The notes: generated by a model not told the origin, from the letters alone. 64,000 bases of DNA from Rhizobium giardinii bv. giardinii H152 (GCF_000379605.1 NZ_KB902591.1:111918-175917), one strand, 5' to 3'; shown: positions 27,337-36,790, counted from the first letter of the stretch. Program-made: numbers and translations.

Positions 27337-28710
27337 GTGTCGATTTTCGTTAGAACAGCTGCGGCAGCAGCCCTGTCCACCGCCTTGTCGCTCCTGCCGT
27401 ATGCCGTTTCCGCCGAAACCATCTATGGCGCGATGGCGAAGGCCTATCAGAACAACCCGGATCTCAATGCCGTTCGTGCCGGGCTTCGCGCCACCGATGA
27501 AGGCGTGCCGATCGCCAAGTCCGGCTATCGGCCGCGAGTCTCGGCAACGGCCACCGGAACGTTGACGCGGCTTGATCAGGAATTCCTTCCAAGGCCTCTG
27601 GACTATCATGACGGCTCGGCGGGAATCACCATTACGCAACAGGTTTTCGATGGCTTTCAGACCTTGAACAACGTCAGGGCGGCCGAAGCGACCGTCTACT
27701 CCAGCCGCGAAACGCTCAAGGCCAACGAGATTTCCATCCTGCTGGCGGCCGCGGAATCCTACTCGAATATTGCGCGCGACCAGCGGATCGTGTCCATCCG
27801 CAAGCAGAATCTGGCCTTCCTCAAGGAGCAGTTGAATGCCGCCGAGGCGCGGCTGAGTGTCGGCGAGGGGACGCGAACGGACGTCAGCCAAGCGCAAGCC
27901 GAACTGGCCAATGCGCAGGCGCTGCTCGTCAACGCGGTGGCCCAGCTGAAAGAGAGCGAAGCGGTTTATGTACAGATCGTGGGCGATGCGCCGAAGGGAA
28001 TCAAGCAGCCGTCGCCCGCCTCGAAGGCCCTGCCGAAAAGCCTGGACCAGGCGGTTGCCACCGGTTTGCGCGAGAATCCGTCCATCGCTGCTGCCCAGTA
28101 TGACGTCGATGCGGCGGGTTACAGGGTGAAATCTGCCGAAGGCACGATGTTGCCGGGGGTCGTCGTTCAAGGGGCTCTCACGCGCAGCACTGGCAACGAG
28201 CCCGGCTCGAATCTCGACGGCACGACAGCCAGCGTCACCGCCCGGCTCGAAATCCCGCTCTACCAGGGTGGGGCGGAATATGGTCAGATTCGCCAGGCCA
28301 AGGAGCGACTGGGTCAACAGCGTATCCTCGTCGATTCCGCCCGTGCTGACGTTCAGCAGACAATCGTCAGCGCGCATGCACAGCTGGAGGCCGCACTGGC
28401 AAACATTTCAGCCAACCGCGCGGAGGTGAGTGCTGCAAACATGGCCCTGGACGGAGTCATCGAAGAGCGCAAGGTGGGCCAGCGTACGACGCTCGACGTG
28501 CTCGACGCCCAGCAGACCGTGCTTGCCGCAGAGGAGAGCCTGGTATCGTCGCAGCGCAATGCCGTTGTAGCCAGCTATTCCCTTCTGGCCGCAATGGGAC
28601 GGCTGACCGTCAAGAGCCAGGGCCTGCAGGTTGCCGAATATCGCGCTGAGGAACATTACGAGGCCGTCAAGGACAAGTGGTTCGGATTGCGAACCGTCGA
28701 TGGTCGCTGA
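27337..28710 (+). CDS. tolC: TolC family outer-membrane efflux channel
   Basis: Outer-membrane exit duct for type I secretion and tripartite efflux pumps. 457 residues from a GTG at 27337, preceded by GGAG at the right distance; the frame is open further upstream but only this start places the signal peptide (cleaved near YAVSA/ETIYG) at the N-terminus. Two homologous OEP repeats are visible, starting with AMAKAYQNNPDLNAVRAGL and DQAVATGLRENPSIAAAQYDV, with coiled-coil heptads between, and LDAQQTVLAAEESLVSSQRN near the end. Confidence 0.94.
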   Translation: MSIFVRTAAAAALSTALSLLPYAVSAETIYGAMAKAYQNNPDLNAVRAGLRATDEGVPIAKSGYRPRVSATATGTLTRLDQEFLPRPLDYHDGSAGITITQQVFDGFQTLNNVRAAEATVYSSRETLKANEISILLAAAESYSNIARDQRIVSIRKQNLAFLKEQLNAAEARLSVGEGTRTDVSQAQAELANAQALLVNAVAQLKESEAVYVQIVGDAPKGIKQPSPASKALPKSLDQAVATGLRENPSIAAAQYDVDAAGYRVKSAEGTMLPGVVVQGALTRSTGNEPGSNLDGTTASVTARLEIPLYQGGAEYGQIRQAKERLGQQRILVDSARADVQQTIVSAHAQLEAALANISANRAEVSAANMALDGVIEERKVGQRTTLDVLDAQQTVLAAEESLVSSQRNAVVASYSLLAAMGRLTVKSQGLQVAEYRAEEHYEAVKDKWFGLRTVDGR

Positions 28711-28745
28711 CCCGCGCGCCTGACTCGGCCGTTGTGAGATTTTCG

Positions 28746-28778
28746 AAAGCCGTGCGCCAGAAATGGTCGCGCGGCTTT
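28746..28778 (+). terminator. Hairpin after tolC (weak terminator)
   Basis: AAAGCCGTGCG pairs with CGCGCGGCTTT through 11 bp with one T-G wobble, 35 bases after the tolC stop. No long T-run follows, so efficiency is uncertain. Confidence 0.5.
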
Positions 28779-28938
28779 CCCGTTCAATGGCAGTGGGTGC
28801 CGCTGCGAACAAATCTGTGCAAGAATCCAACTTGATGATTCGCGTCGTTTTTTTCGGCGCCGGACTCGCATACAGTCCGCGTCAACGACTGCGCGGCAAT
28901 GTTTCGATCAAACGCGACCGCAGAAAACGGGGAAGATT

Positions 28939-29793
28939 ATGGCACAACCCAATGTAGCGCGTGAACCTTCGATGGACGAGATTCTCGCCTCCATTCGAAA
29001 GATCATCGAAAGCAATGAACCCGGCATACCCGGGTTTCCCGCCAATGACCTCGGTCCCGCCTCCGGCGAAGACTATCGCTCCGACGTCACCTATGACGAC
29101 GACAGTTTCGAAGACGTGCACCTGACGATCGACGACGGAGTGCTGGTTGCGGAATTCGAGGCGGAGGTGCAACGGCCCTCTGCGCCCGCGGAGCATCCAC
29201 CGCAGGAGCCACAGCGGGGCAGTGCAATGCCTGGTGTTTCCGTCGCGACGCCACCGCAATCTCTCGCCGATGTCGCAGCGCGCGTGCGAGCGGCATCCGA
29301 GCGACATGCCGCTCCGCTTCGGGCGCCGGAGGCTGCAGGCAGTGCAGCGGTAAAGTCGGACAGCCCGCTCGTGACGTCACGCATGGCGCCGGTTGTTGCA
29401 TCCCAACCGGCAAACGGCGCGTCGCAGGTGGAAACTGCCGAGGTGACGCCTGCCGTGGTTTCCCAGCAGCCCGCGGCAGCCGCCGAAGAAAAGCGGGATG
29501 AAGCGCAATCGCCAAGCGTTGTGGAGCCGACCGCGCAAAGCCATCCGCCTGCCGTTATCGCTGAAAGGGAGGTTGCCGCCCTTGTTTCACCGGCCGTCGG
29601 CGAACAGGTCGCGCGGTCCTTTGGGGATTTGGCCCTCGCCATCGATAGCATTGCCCGGCGTTCCTTTGACGAAATCGCCGAGGATATGCTGCGGCCAATG
29701 CTGCAGGAATGGCTGGACGACAACTTGCCGACGCTCGTGGAGCGTCTCGTGCGTGAAGAAATCGAGCGCGTCGCGCGCGGTCCGCGGCGCTAA
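28939..29793 (+). CDS. popZ: PopZ family (DUF2497) polar organizing protein
   Basis: A 284-residue protein with the two ends typical of the DUF2497/PopZ family. The N-terminal helix EPSMDEILASIRKIIE and the C-terminal helical tail (SFDEIAEDMLRPMLQEWLDDN, then LPTLVERLVREEIERVARG) flank a long Pro/Ala/Glu-rich disordered middle. In Caulobacter and Agrobacterium PopZ self-assembles at a pole and anchors centromere or growth-pole machinery. The disordered middle is longer than in Caulobacter PopZ. The symbol is by family; polar localisation is inferred. It lies between tolC and valS. Confidence 0.85.
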   Translation: MAQPNVAREPSMDEILASIRKIIESNEPGIPGFPANDLGPASGEDYRSDVTYDDDSFEDVHLTIDDGVLVAEFEAEVQRPSAPAEHPPQEPQRGSAMPGVSVATPPQSLADVAARVRAASERHAAPLRAPEAAGSAAVKSDSPLVTSRMAPVVASQPANGASQVETAEVTPAVVSQQPAAAAEEKRDEAQSPSVVEPTAQSHPPAVIAEREVAALVSPAVGEQVARSFGDLALAIDSIARRSFDEIAEDMLRPMLQEWLDDNLPTLVERLVREEIERVARGPRR

Positions 29794-29817
29794 AACGCAG
29801 AAAGTTTCCGACGCCAA

Positions 29818-29847
29818 GCCGCCAGCAATCGCGCTGGCGGCTTTTTT
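29818..29847 (+). terminator. Terminator after the popZ-family gene
   Basis: GCCGCCAGC (29818-29826) and GCTGGCGGC (29833-29841) form a perfect 9-bp stem with a 6-base loop, followed by six T. Strong intrinsic terminator separating popZ from valS. Confidence 0.94.
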
Positions 29848-29921
29848 GCTGTTATTGTTGACACCAATGCCTCGTTCGGATTTACAAACCACCCATATCA
29901 ATCAGCAAGTTTGGCTTCAAA

Positions 29922-32762
29922 ATGCTTGAAAAAACCTATGATTCCGCCGCTGTCGAACCCCGCATCGCCAAGATCTGGGATGACGAGGACGCCTTCCGCG
30001 CCGGCGCGGGTGCAAAACCGGGTGCCGAGACTTTCTGCATCGTCATTCCGCCGCCGAACGTTACCGGCTCGCTGCACATGGGCCACGCGCTGAACAATAC
30101 GCTGCAGGACATCATGGTGCGCTTCGAGCGCATGCGCGGCAAGGATGTGCTTTGGCAGCCGGGCATGGATCATGCCGGCATCGCCACCCAGATGGTCGTC
30201 GAGCGGCAGCTGATGGAACGGCAACAGCACCGCCGCGAAATGGGCCGTGACGCCTTCATCGACAAGGTTTGGGAATGGAAGGCCGAATCCGGCGGTCTGA
30301 TCTTCAACCAGCTGAAGCGGCTCGGCGCCTCTTGCGACTGGTCTCGCGAACGCTTCACGATGGACGAGGGCCTGTCGAAGGCTGTTCTCGAAGTCTTCGT
30401 TTCTCTCTACAAGGACGGCCTGATCTACAAGGACAAGCGGCTGGTCAATTGGGATCCGAAGCTTCTGACGGCGATTTCCGACCTCGAGGTCGAGCAGGTC
30501 GAAGTGACTGGCAGCCTCTGGCATTTGCGGTATCCGCTCGAAGACGGCGTCACTTACCAGCATCCCATTGCCTTTGACGAGGATGGCAAGCCGACCGATT
30601 GGGAAGCGCGCAACTATCTGGTCGTCGCAACGACACGGCCGGAAACCATGCTCGGCGATACCGGCGTTGCGGTCCATCCGAGCGACGAGCGCTACAAGTC
30701 CATTATCGGCAAGCATGTCGTTCTGCCTCTCATCGGACGGCGAATTCCGATCGTTGCCGACGAATATCCGGATCCGACGGCGGGCACCGGTGCGGTCAAG
30801 ATGACGCCGGCGCATGACTTCAACGACTTCGATGTCGGCAGGCGCCACCACCTCCGGCAGGTCAACATCCTGACCATTGATGGTCACCTGACGCTGGCTG
30901 GCAATGAGGATTTCCTCCACGAATTGCCGTCGGGCCATGATCTCGAAGCCCTGATATCCAAGCTTGACGGCGTCGAGCGTTTTGCTGCGCGCAAGATGAT
31001 CGTTGCGATGTTCGAAGAGCGCGGCCTGCTCGACAAGATCGAGCCGCACAAGCATACGATCCCGCATGGCGACCGCGGCGGCGTTCCGATCGAGCCGCGA
31101 CTGACGGAGCAATGGTATGTCGATGCCAAGACGCTCGCCAAGCCCGCGATCGCGTCGGTACGCGAAGGCCGTACGAACTTCGTCCCGAAGAACTGGGAAA
31201 AGACCTATTTCGAATGGATGGAAAACATCCAGCCCTGGTGCGTTTCCCGTCAGCTCTGGTGGGGTCACCAGATTCCCGCCTGGTACGGTCCGGACGGACA
31301 GGTCTTCGTCGAAAAGACCGAGGAAGAAGCGCTGCATGCCGCGATCCAACATTATCTCTCGCATGAAGGCCCGATGAAAGCCTATGTCGAGGATCTGCTC
31401 GAGAACTTCCGCCCGGGCGAAATTCTTACCCGGGATGAGGATGTTCTCGACACATGGTTCTCGTCGGCGCTCTGGCCTTTCTCGACGCTCGGCTGGCCCG
31501 ATAAGACCCCGGAACTCGACAAATACTATCAGACCGACGTCCTGGTGACGGGTTTTGACATCATCTTCTTCTGGGTCGCCCGGATGATGATGATGGGTCT
31601 GCATTTCATGAAGGATAAGGACGGTACCCCGGTCGAGCCTTTCCACACCGTCTATGTGCATGCGCTGGTCCGAGACAAGAACGGCCAGAAGATGTCGAAG
31701 TCCAAGGGCAACGTCATCGATCCGTTGGAACTCATCGACGAGTACGGCGCCGACTCGCTGCGCTTCACGCTGGCGATCATGGCGGCGCAGGGACGCGACG
31801 TGAAGCTCGATCCGGCCCGCATCGCAGGCTATCGCAATTTCGGCACCAAGCTCTGGAACGCGACGCGCTTTGCCGGCATGAACGGCGTTGCCAACGATCC
31901 GAAGTTCGTTCCGGAAACCTGCTCCCTGACGATCAACCGCTGGATCCTGACCGAACTGTCACGCACCATTCGCGATGTCACCGAGGCGATCGAAAGCTAC
32001 CGTTTCAACGAGGCGGCGGGCAGCCTCTACCGCTTCGTCTGGAACCAGTTCTGCGACTGGTATCTCGAGCTGCTGAAACCCGTCTTTGGCGGGGAGGACG
32101 AGGCGGCAAAGGCGGAATCGCAGGCCTGCGTCGCCTATGTCCTCGACGAGACGTACAAGCTCCTGCATCCATTCATGCCGTTCATGACCGAGGAGCTTTG
32201 GGCACAGACCGCAGGTGAGGGCAAGACGCGCGAGGGACTTCTTTGCCATGCCGAATGGCCGGCCGCCTCCTACGCGGATGATGCCGCGGCAGGCGAAATC
32301 AACTGGCTGATCGACCTGGTATCGGGCATCCGTTCGGTGCGCTCGGAGATGAACGTCCCGCCGGCCGCGATCGCACCCCTCGTTGTCGTCGGAGCCAGCT
32401 TTTTGACCAGGGAGCGCCTGCAGAGCCATGCGGCTGCGATCCGCCGGCTTGCGCGGGTCGACGCAATCGACCTTGGGGCAACGGCGCCGAAGGGCAGCGC
32501 CCAGATCGTTGTCGGCGAGGCGACGGTCTGCCTGCCGCTCGGCAGCCTCATCGACCTTGGTGCCGAGAAGTCCCGGCTTGAAAAGGCGATCGGCAAAGTC
32601 GATCAGGAACGCGAACGCATCCTTGGGAAGCTGTCGAACGAAAAGTTCGTCGCCAATGCTCGACCCGATGTCGTTGAGGCGGAGCGAGAGCGCCTGGCTG
32701 AACTTGATGGGCAGAAGGCGTCGCTTGGTGTGGCGCTGACACGGGTATCGGACGCCAGCTGA
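29922..32762 (+). CDS. valS: Valyl-tRNA synthetase
   Basis: Class I aminoacyl-tRNA synthetase charging tRNA-Val, 946 residues, the usual length. Seen: the HIGH motif as HMGH at residues 52-55 ([13 protein letters not shown]), the editing domain with [22 protein letters not shown] at 590-594, the anticodon-binding domain, and the C-terminal coiled coil ([21 protein letters not shown]) specific to ValRS. It has its own terminators on both sides. Confidence 0.98.
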   Translation: MLEKTYDSAAVEPRIAKIWDDEDAFRAGAGAKPGAETFCIVIPPPNVTGSLHMGHALNNTLQDIMVRFERMRGKDVLWQPGMDHAGIATQMVVERQLMERQQHRREMGRDAFIDKVWEWKAESGGLIFNQLKRLGASCDWSRERFTMDEGLSKAVLEVFVSLYKDGLIYKDKRLVNWDPKLLTAISDLEVEQVEVTGSLWHLRYPLEDGVTYQHPIAFDEDGKPTDWEARNYLVVATTRPETMLGDTGVAVHPSDERYKSIIGKHVVLPLIGRRIPIVADEYPDPTAGTGAVKMTPAHDFNDFDVGRRHHLRQVNILTIDGHLTLAGNEDFLHELPSGHDLEALISKLDGVERFAARKMIVAMFEERGLLDKIEPHKHTIPHGDRGGVPIEPRLTEQWYVDAKTLAKPAIASVREGRTNFVPKNWEKTYFEWMENIQPWCVSRQLWWGHQIPAWYGPDGQVFVEKTEEEALHAAIQHYLSHEGPMKAYVEDLLENFRPGEILTRDEDVLDTWFSSALWPFSTLGWPDKTPELDKYYQTDVLVTGFDIIFFWVARMMMMGLHFMKDKDGTPVEPFHTVYVHALVRDKNGQKMSKSKGNVIDPLELIDEYGADSLRFTLAIMAAQGRDVKLDPARIAGYRNFGTKLWNATRFAGMNGVANDPKFVPETCSLTINRWILTELSRTIRDVTEAIESYRFNEAAGSLYRFVWNQFCDWYLELLKPVFGGEDEAAKAESQACVAYVLDETYKLLHPFMPFMTEELWAQTAGEGKTREGLLCHAEWPAASYADDAAAGEINWLIDLVSGIRSVRSEMNVPPAAIAPLVVVGASFLTRERLQSHAAAIRRLARVDAIDLGATAPKGSAQIVVGEATVCLPLGSLIDLGAEKSRLEKAIGKVDQERERILGKLSNEKFVANARPDVVEAERERLAELDGQKASLGVALTRVSDAS

Positions 32763-32790
32763 CGGTCGAGGCAACAGACTTGATTGGATT

Positions 32791-32818
32791 GAAAAAGGCG
32801 GCTTTTGCCGCCTTTTTC
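32791..32818 (+). terminator. Terminator after valS
   Basis: AAAAAGGCGGC (32792-32802) and GCCGCCTTTTT (32807-32817) form an 11-bp stem with a TTTT loop. The flanking A and T runs make it potentially bidirectional. Confidence 0.94.
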
Positions 32819-33197
32819 ACGACCGTCTGATTCTCTTCACGCAAGGCAAAATGCGCGATGATGCCCTTGTCGGTGCGGCAAACGGCCTTTCATGTCACAT
32901 ATTTCGTAATCAAGGCGCCAGGGAGTCAAAAAGCGACATTGTTGTGTCGATGTGACACTTGGTTACATTTATGAAAAATTATTCCAATAAACATCCGGAA
33001 CTGGACATACGGAGAAATTCTATCCTGATTTCTGCGAGTTTTTCCGCGTTTCAGATTTTCTTACGTAAATTTTTTGTGATTTCCAGCCCTCTGCCCGCGA
33101 AATATGGGTATTTGCCATTAACGGTCCGCAGCCGATACTCGTTTTCGAGCGGTTGGCGTGCGCGCCGGCCACTGATTTGTGTTCAGGGGAGGAACGG
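32819..33197 (+). promoter_or_regulatory. Long AT-rich upstream region of the FadL-type gene
   Basis: About 380 bases with markedly lower GC than the genes around it and no convincing coding sequence. It holds TGTCACAT (32893-32900) and its exact inverse ATGTGACA (32950-32957), 49 bases apart; the second is also part of GTGTC-5-GACAC (32944-32958). These are candidate operator half-sites for the downstream outer-membrane protein. No clear sigma-70 pair was found. Confidence 0.4.
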
Positions 33198-34457
33198 ATG
33201 GCTCACAACAAAATCAACGCGGCTATGACGGCGGCGGTGGTCGTCTTGCTCAGCACAACGGCGGCGAGCGCCGGTGGTCTCGAGCGTGGCGGCTACAATA
33301 TCGATCTGTTGTTCGATCCGTCGACCTACGCCGCTGAGGCTGCAGCAACCTACGTCAACCCGCAGCGCGAACTGGATAACGTTGACGATATCGATCCGGC
33401 AAACGGCGCGTTTGACCTGACGCGCCCGACGAGCGGCGTCGAGGATACCGAAGGCTATTGGGTGCCGCGTATCGGTGTGAAGGCTGGCTTCGGCGACAGT
33501 GTCGACTGCATGGCCGATTATTCGCAGCCGTGGGGAGCGCATACCAATCCCGGTACCAACTGGGCGGGTGTCAACGATAACATCGAAACCAAGATCGAAA
33601 GCGACAACTACGCTGCGACTTGCTCCTACAAGTGGGATGTGGGGCAGGGACAGTTCCGTGTTATCGGCGGTGGCTTTTACCAAGAGGTGGGCGGTTTCAA
33701 GGAACGCCTCGTGAGCCCAATCATTGTCCCGGGATTTGACGGTATCGGGCGGCTTGATCTGGAAGGCAGCGGTTGGGGTTGGCGCACCGGCGTGGCGTAT
33801 GAAATTCCAGAATATGCGTTACGCGCAAGCCTCGTTTACAACAGTGCAGTCGATCTCGACAATCTGGAAGGAACGATCGACCTCACCCAAGTCAGACTGC
33901 CGGTTTTTGGCCCCGGCGGCGTTCTCATAACCACCGTTCCCGGAACGAAATACGATGTGAGCAGTTTTGCGTCCATGCCGGACTCTCTGGAGCTTAAACT
34001 TCAGACAGGCATCGCGCCCGGCTGGCTCGCGTTCGGCTCGGTTAAGTGGACCGACTGGAGCCAGTTGCAGGTCATTCAGGTTACTGCGAACGACACTTCC
34101 GATCCGCGTAATCTTCCGACCAGCCTCGACCTTCTTTATCGCGATGGCTGGACGGTTAGCGGCGGTATCGGCCACAAGTTCAACGACCAGTGGAGCGGGG
34201 CTGTCAGCCTGACGTGGGACCGCGGCACCAGCCATGGCTACGGAACCCAGACGGACACCTGGACGGTCGGCACGGGCGTTTCCTACATGCCGACCGATAA
34301 TGTCGAGCTTCGACTGGCCGGTGCCATCGGCATCCTGACGAGCGGCAGCTCCAGTCCGCAAACATACCAGGGCGACGTTGTCGGCGACGACGTAACCTAC
34401 GATTTCGGCACAGATATCGTCAGTGCCGTCTCCACATCGCTCAAGATCAAATTCTGA
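33198..34457 (+). CDS. OmpP1/FadL family outer-membrane transport protein
   Basis: A 419-residue outer-membrane beta-barrel of the FadL/TodX type, channels for long-chain fatty acids and other hydrophobic compounds. The ATG at 33198 follows AGGGGAGGAA and opens a signal peptide ending near TTAASA. Seen: GGLERGGYNIDLLFDPS in place of the usual FadL N-terminal hatch, repeated amphipathic strands, and a C-terminal ...TSLKIKF ending in Phe. Monocistronic: a long upstream region and a terminator downstream. The substrate is unknown. Confidence 0.85.
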   Translation: MAHNKINAAMTAAVVVLLSTTAASAGGLERGGYNIDLLFDPSTYAAEAAATYVNPQRELDNVDDIDPANGAFDLTRPTSGVEDTEGYWVPRIGVKAGFGDSVDCMADYSQPWGAHTNPGTNWAGVNDNIETKIESDNYAATCSYKWDVGQGQFRVIGGGFYQEVGGFKERLVSPIIVPGFDGIGRLDLEGSGWGWRTGVAYEIPEYALRASLVYNSAVDLDNLEGTIDLTQVRLPVFGPGGVLITTVPGTKYDVSSFASMPDSLELKLQTGIAPGWLAFGSVKWTDWSQLQVIQVTANDTSDPRNLPTSLDLLYRDGWTVSGGIGHKFNDQWSGAVSLTWDRGTSHGYGTQTDTWTVGTGVSYMPTDNVELRLAGAIGILTSGSSSPQTYQGDVVGDDVTYDFGTDIVSAVSTSLKIKF

Positions 34458-34485
34458 TCAACAAACAGACACGCCAGCAACTGAC

Positions 34486-34512
34486 AGGCCCGGTGTTCGC
34501 ATCGGGCCTTTT
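34486..34512 (+). terminator. Terminator after the FadL-type gene
   Basis: AGGCCCG (34486-34492) and CGGGCCT (34503-34509) with a 10-base loop and TTTT. Intrinsic terminator 28 bases after the stop. Confidence 0.88.
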
Positions 34513-34527
34513 CAATTTCCAGCTACC

Positions 34528-34625
34528 GTTACAGCGCCGCGCGTCAAACATGACGCGCAGAAGACGCTGTAGCACGTTGAAATCGCTGCATATTTATTCT
34601 CATTGATTTAAGGAATTTTGCAGTC
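34528..34625. repeat. Rhizobiaceae-type intergenic double-hairpin repeat
   Basis: A nested palindrome: outer arms TACAGCG (34530-34536) and CGCTGTA (34565-34571), inner arms GCGCGTCA (34539-34546) and TGACGCGC (34551-34558) around an AACA loop. A second hairpin, CTGCA (34586-34590) with TGCAG (34619-34623), encloses GATTTAAGGA. I recall very similar two-hairpin blocks repeated between genes in Rhizobium and Agrobacterium genomes. There is only one copy in this window. Its function is unknown to me. Confidence 0.65.
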
Positions 34626-34752
34626 ACCGCTGCCGGCCTTTGCTCTGCTCCAAGCATTGTCGCGCAACGCTCCGCCGATTGTCGTACTGTCCTCGGTCGC
34701 TCCGTTTCCAAGAATTTCAGCGTCAACGCGTTGGATTTATCCCGTTTCCCGC

Positions 34753-34793
34753 GTGACGAATTGTGACGATTCAGCAACACATTCTTTCTATAG
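34753..34793 (+). promoter_or_regulatory. Candidate exoR promoter with tandem GTGACGA sites
   Basis: GTGACGA occurs at 34753-34759 and again at 34763-34769, a direct repeat with a 10-base period. 18 bases after the second copy is CTATAG (34788-34793), close to the rhizobial -10 consensus CTATAT, with no good -35 at normal spacing. Tandem half-sites one helical turn apart in the -35 zone are typical of OmpR/PhoB-family activators; ChvI, known to act on exoR in Sinorhizobium, is of this family. The ChvI link is inference. Confidence 0.4.
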
Positions 34794-34853
34794 TCTGTGG
34801 CGGTCTGGAGAGGGGGGATTGCGTCTATTTCCCGCCACAAACTGGGAGCACCG

Positions 34854-34910
34854 ATGATCTTGACAAACCTGCAAAGAAGTTTTGAGCATGCGGCGTTTGA
34901 GGTAAGATGA
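34854..34910 (+). CDS. Possible 18-residue leader peptide upstream of exoR
   Basis: ATG at 34854, seventeen further codons (MILTNLQRSFEHAAFEVR) and TGA. GGGAG stands 5 bases before the ATG (34844-34848), so the translation signal is plausible. It lies about 60 bases after a candidate promoter and 280 bases before exoR. No family is recognised, and short open frames arise by chance, so this is tentative. Confidence 0.25.
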   Translation: MILTNLQRSFEHAAFEVR

Positions 34911-35019
34911 GTCATCGCGTTTTCGAAAAATTCCAGGCTTCCCGCGACGTTACATGGCTTCGACACGGCTCTCAGGCCGTTCGAGGGGCGGGTCGGTGCG
35001 AGCGCCTCAAGGTTGCGAG

Positions 35020-35130
35020 GGCAAGCCGTACTCTTGCCGGAAACGCTGACTACAGTTGGGAAACTGCCGGAATGAATCGACAGATTGGCAATGGGCGAAA
35101 TGCTGCCGTCTGTCGCAGCGTTGGCGACAG
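35020..35130 (+). other. Structured stretch of the exoR leader
   Basis: Two perfect short hairpins lie between the possible leader peptide and exoR: GGCAAG/CTTGCC (35020-35025 and 35033-35038) and CTGTCGC/GCGACAG (35110-35116 and 35124-35130). Neither has a T-run. If exoR is transcribed from the CTATAG near 34790, its 5' leader is about 390 bases and contains these structures. Confidence 0.35.
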
Positions 35131-35190
35131 GGATCTCGTTCGGACTGGCTTTGGCCAGCTCTTGGGATTGAACGGAAGATATAGACTATC

Positions 35191-35988
35191 ATGCTGATAC
35201 GCGGTTACCGGTCGTTGACGTTTCTTGTTTTGAGTGTTGCGCTCGCGCTGACCGCACAAGGCCGCGCGGCCTGCGCCTTTGATCCCAATGCCGGTGTCAC
35301 CAAGGAATCCGGTCCGTTCGCACTCTTCAAATTCGGTTTCTCCGCTTACAAGAACGGCCGCAAGGACGAGGCAGTCGAGGCCTATCGTTATGCCGCCGAA
35401 AAAGGTCATACCGGCTCCCGGTGGGCCTTGGCCAACATGTATGCCTATGGCGACGGCGTGGCGGAGAATGACCTCGAAGCGTTCAAGATCTACAGCGAAA
35501 TTGCCGAAAAGGGTGTCGAACCAGGGTCCGAAGATACGGGCTACTTCGTCAACGCGCTGATTTCGCTTGCCGGTTACTATCGTCGTGGCATACCGGACAG
35601 CCCGATCAAGAGCGATCTCGGTCAGGCCCGCCAGCTTTATTTCCAGGCTGCCTCGACCTTCGGTGTCGCCGAGGCGCAGTTCCAGCTGGCAAAGATGCTC
35701 CTTGCCGGCGATGGCGGCAGCGTTAATGTCCAGCAGGCCAAGAAATGGCTGAATCGCGCCCGCAAGAACGGCCATGCCGGCGCCATGGGCGTTTTCGGCA
35801 ATGTGATTTTCCAGGAAGGCCAGACGGCACGCGGACTGGCTTATATGACCGCCGCGCTCGACCAGTGTTCGCCGAAGGATCGGCCCTGGCTGCAAACCCT
35901 TCAGGAGCAGGCCTTTTCACTCGCCAGTGAAGACGATCGCCGCACCGCGATCGCCATGTCTCACAGCATTCATGTCGACAGCGATTGA
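35191..35988 (+). CDS. exoR: ExoR, periplasmic exopolysaccharide regulator with Sel1-like repeats
   Basis: A 265-residue exported protein matching rhizobial ExoR. In Sinorhizobium and Agrobacterium ExoR binds the sensor ExoS (ChvG) in the periplasm and represses ChvI-dependent switching of exopolysaccharide, motility and acid response; its proteolysis releases the repression. Seen: signal peptide to about ACA/FDPNAG, the block GPFALFKFGFSAYKNGRKDEA, and Sel1-type repeats (EKGHTGSRWALANMYAYGDG; GVAEAQFQLAKMLLAGDGG). GGAAG precedes the ATG. The gene is convergent with xth, 7 bases apart, an order known in rhizobia. Confidence 0.93.
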   Translation: MLIRGYRSLTFLVLSVALALTAQGRAACAFDPNAGVTKESGPFALFKFGFSAYKNGRKDEAVEAYRYAAEKGHTGSRWALANMYAYGDGVAENDLEAFKIYSEIAEKGVEPGSEDTGYFVNALISLAGYYRRGIPDSPIKSDLGQARQLYFQAASTFGVAEAQFQLAKMLLAGDGGSVNVQQAKKWLNRARKNGHAGAMGVFGNVIFQEGQTARGLAYMTAALDQCSPKDRPWLQTLQEQAFSLASEDDRRTAIAMSHSIHVDSD

Positions 35989-35995
35989 GCAGTCA

Positions 35996-36790
35996 CTAAG
36001 TACACGCCGTGAAGTTGAACGACGCCGCAACCGGCACATGGTCCGACGGCTTTTCCCAGGCGCGCACGTGCTTTTCGATGTCCGTCGAAACCAGCCTGTC
36101 AGCAGCCTCCGGCGATAGCATCAGGTGATCGATGCGGATGCCGAAATTCTTCTGCCAGCATCCGGCCTGATAATCCCAGAACGTATAGAGCGGCGCTGCG
36201 TCCGTGGTCGCCCGGACAGCGTCAGTAAAACCGAGATTTTCCAGGCGGCGAAACGCCTGCCGGGTCTGCGGCTGAAACAGTGCGTCGTTCTGCCAGACCT
36301 TGACGTCCCAGCAGTCGTGCGGCTCGGCAATGACATTGTAATCGCCTGCGAGAATGAGCGGCTCTTCCAGCGCAAGGCGACTTTCGGCAAAGGCGCTGAG
36401 GCGATCCATCCAGGACAATTTATAGAGAAATTTTTCGGTTCCGATCGGATTGCCGTTCGGCAGATAAAGCGAGCAGACACGGATCGCGCCGCCGTTGACG
36501 GAAAACACCCCCTCTAAGAAGCGCGACTGCTCATCTGCATCGCCGCCGGGCAGCCCGCGGTTGATTTCATCCGGCCGTATTTTCGACAGGATGGCGACGC
36601 CGTTGAAGCCCTTCTGGCCATGCGTCTCGACATGATAGCCAAGCGCTTCGATCTCCAGGCGTGGAAATCCCTCATCCACTGTCTTGATCTCCTGGAGGCA
36701 GACGATATCGGGCTGTGATTCCTTCAGCCATGCTACAAGGACGTCGATGCGGGCCCTGACGCCGTTGATGTTCCAGGTCACGATTTTCAT
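35996..36790 (-). CDS. xth: Exodeoxyribonuclease III (AP endonuclease, Xth family)
   Basis: DNA-repair AP endonuclease and 3'-5' exonuclease, 264 residues from the ATG at 36790 (MKIVTWNINGVRARI). Seen: the metal-binding LQEIKT, the active-site GDYNV, and the C-terminal catalytic SDHVPV. An in-frame extension upstream lacks family sequence. It is divergent from the cardiolipin synthase gene with 124 bases between. Confidence 0.95.
   Translation of the reverse strand: MKIVTWNINGVRARIDVLVAWLKESQPDIVCLQEIKTVDEGFPRLEIEALGYHVETHGQKGFNGVAILSKIRPDEINRGLPGGDADEQSRFLEGVFSVNGGAIRVCSLYLPNGNPIGTEKFLYKLSWMDRLSAFAESRLALEEPLILAGDYNVIAEPHDCWDVKVWQNDALFQPQTRQAFRRLENLGFTDAVRATTDAAPLYTFWDYQAGCWQKNFGIRIDHLMLSPEAADRLVSTDIEKHVRAWEKPSDHVPVAASFNFTACT

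Noticed and set aside
29898-31661. Minus-strand frame of 587 codons in valS
   Set aside because: Overlaps an unmistakable valS; no ribosome-binding site and no domain.
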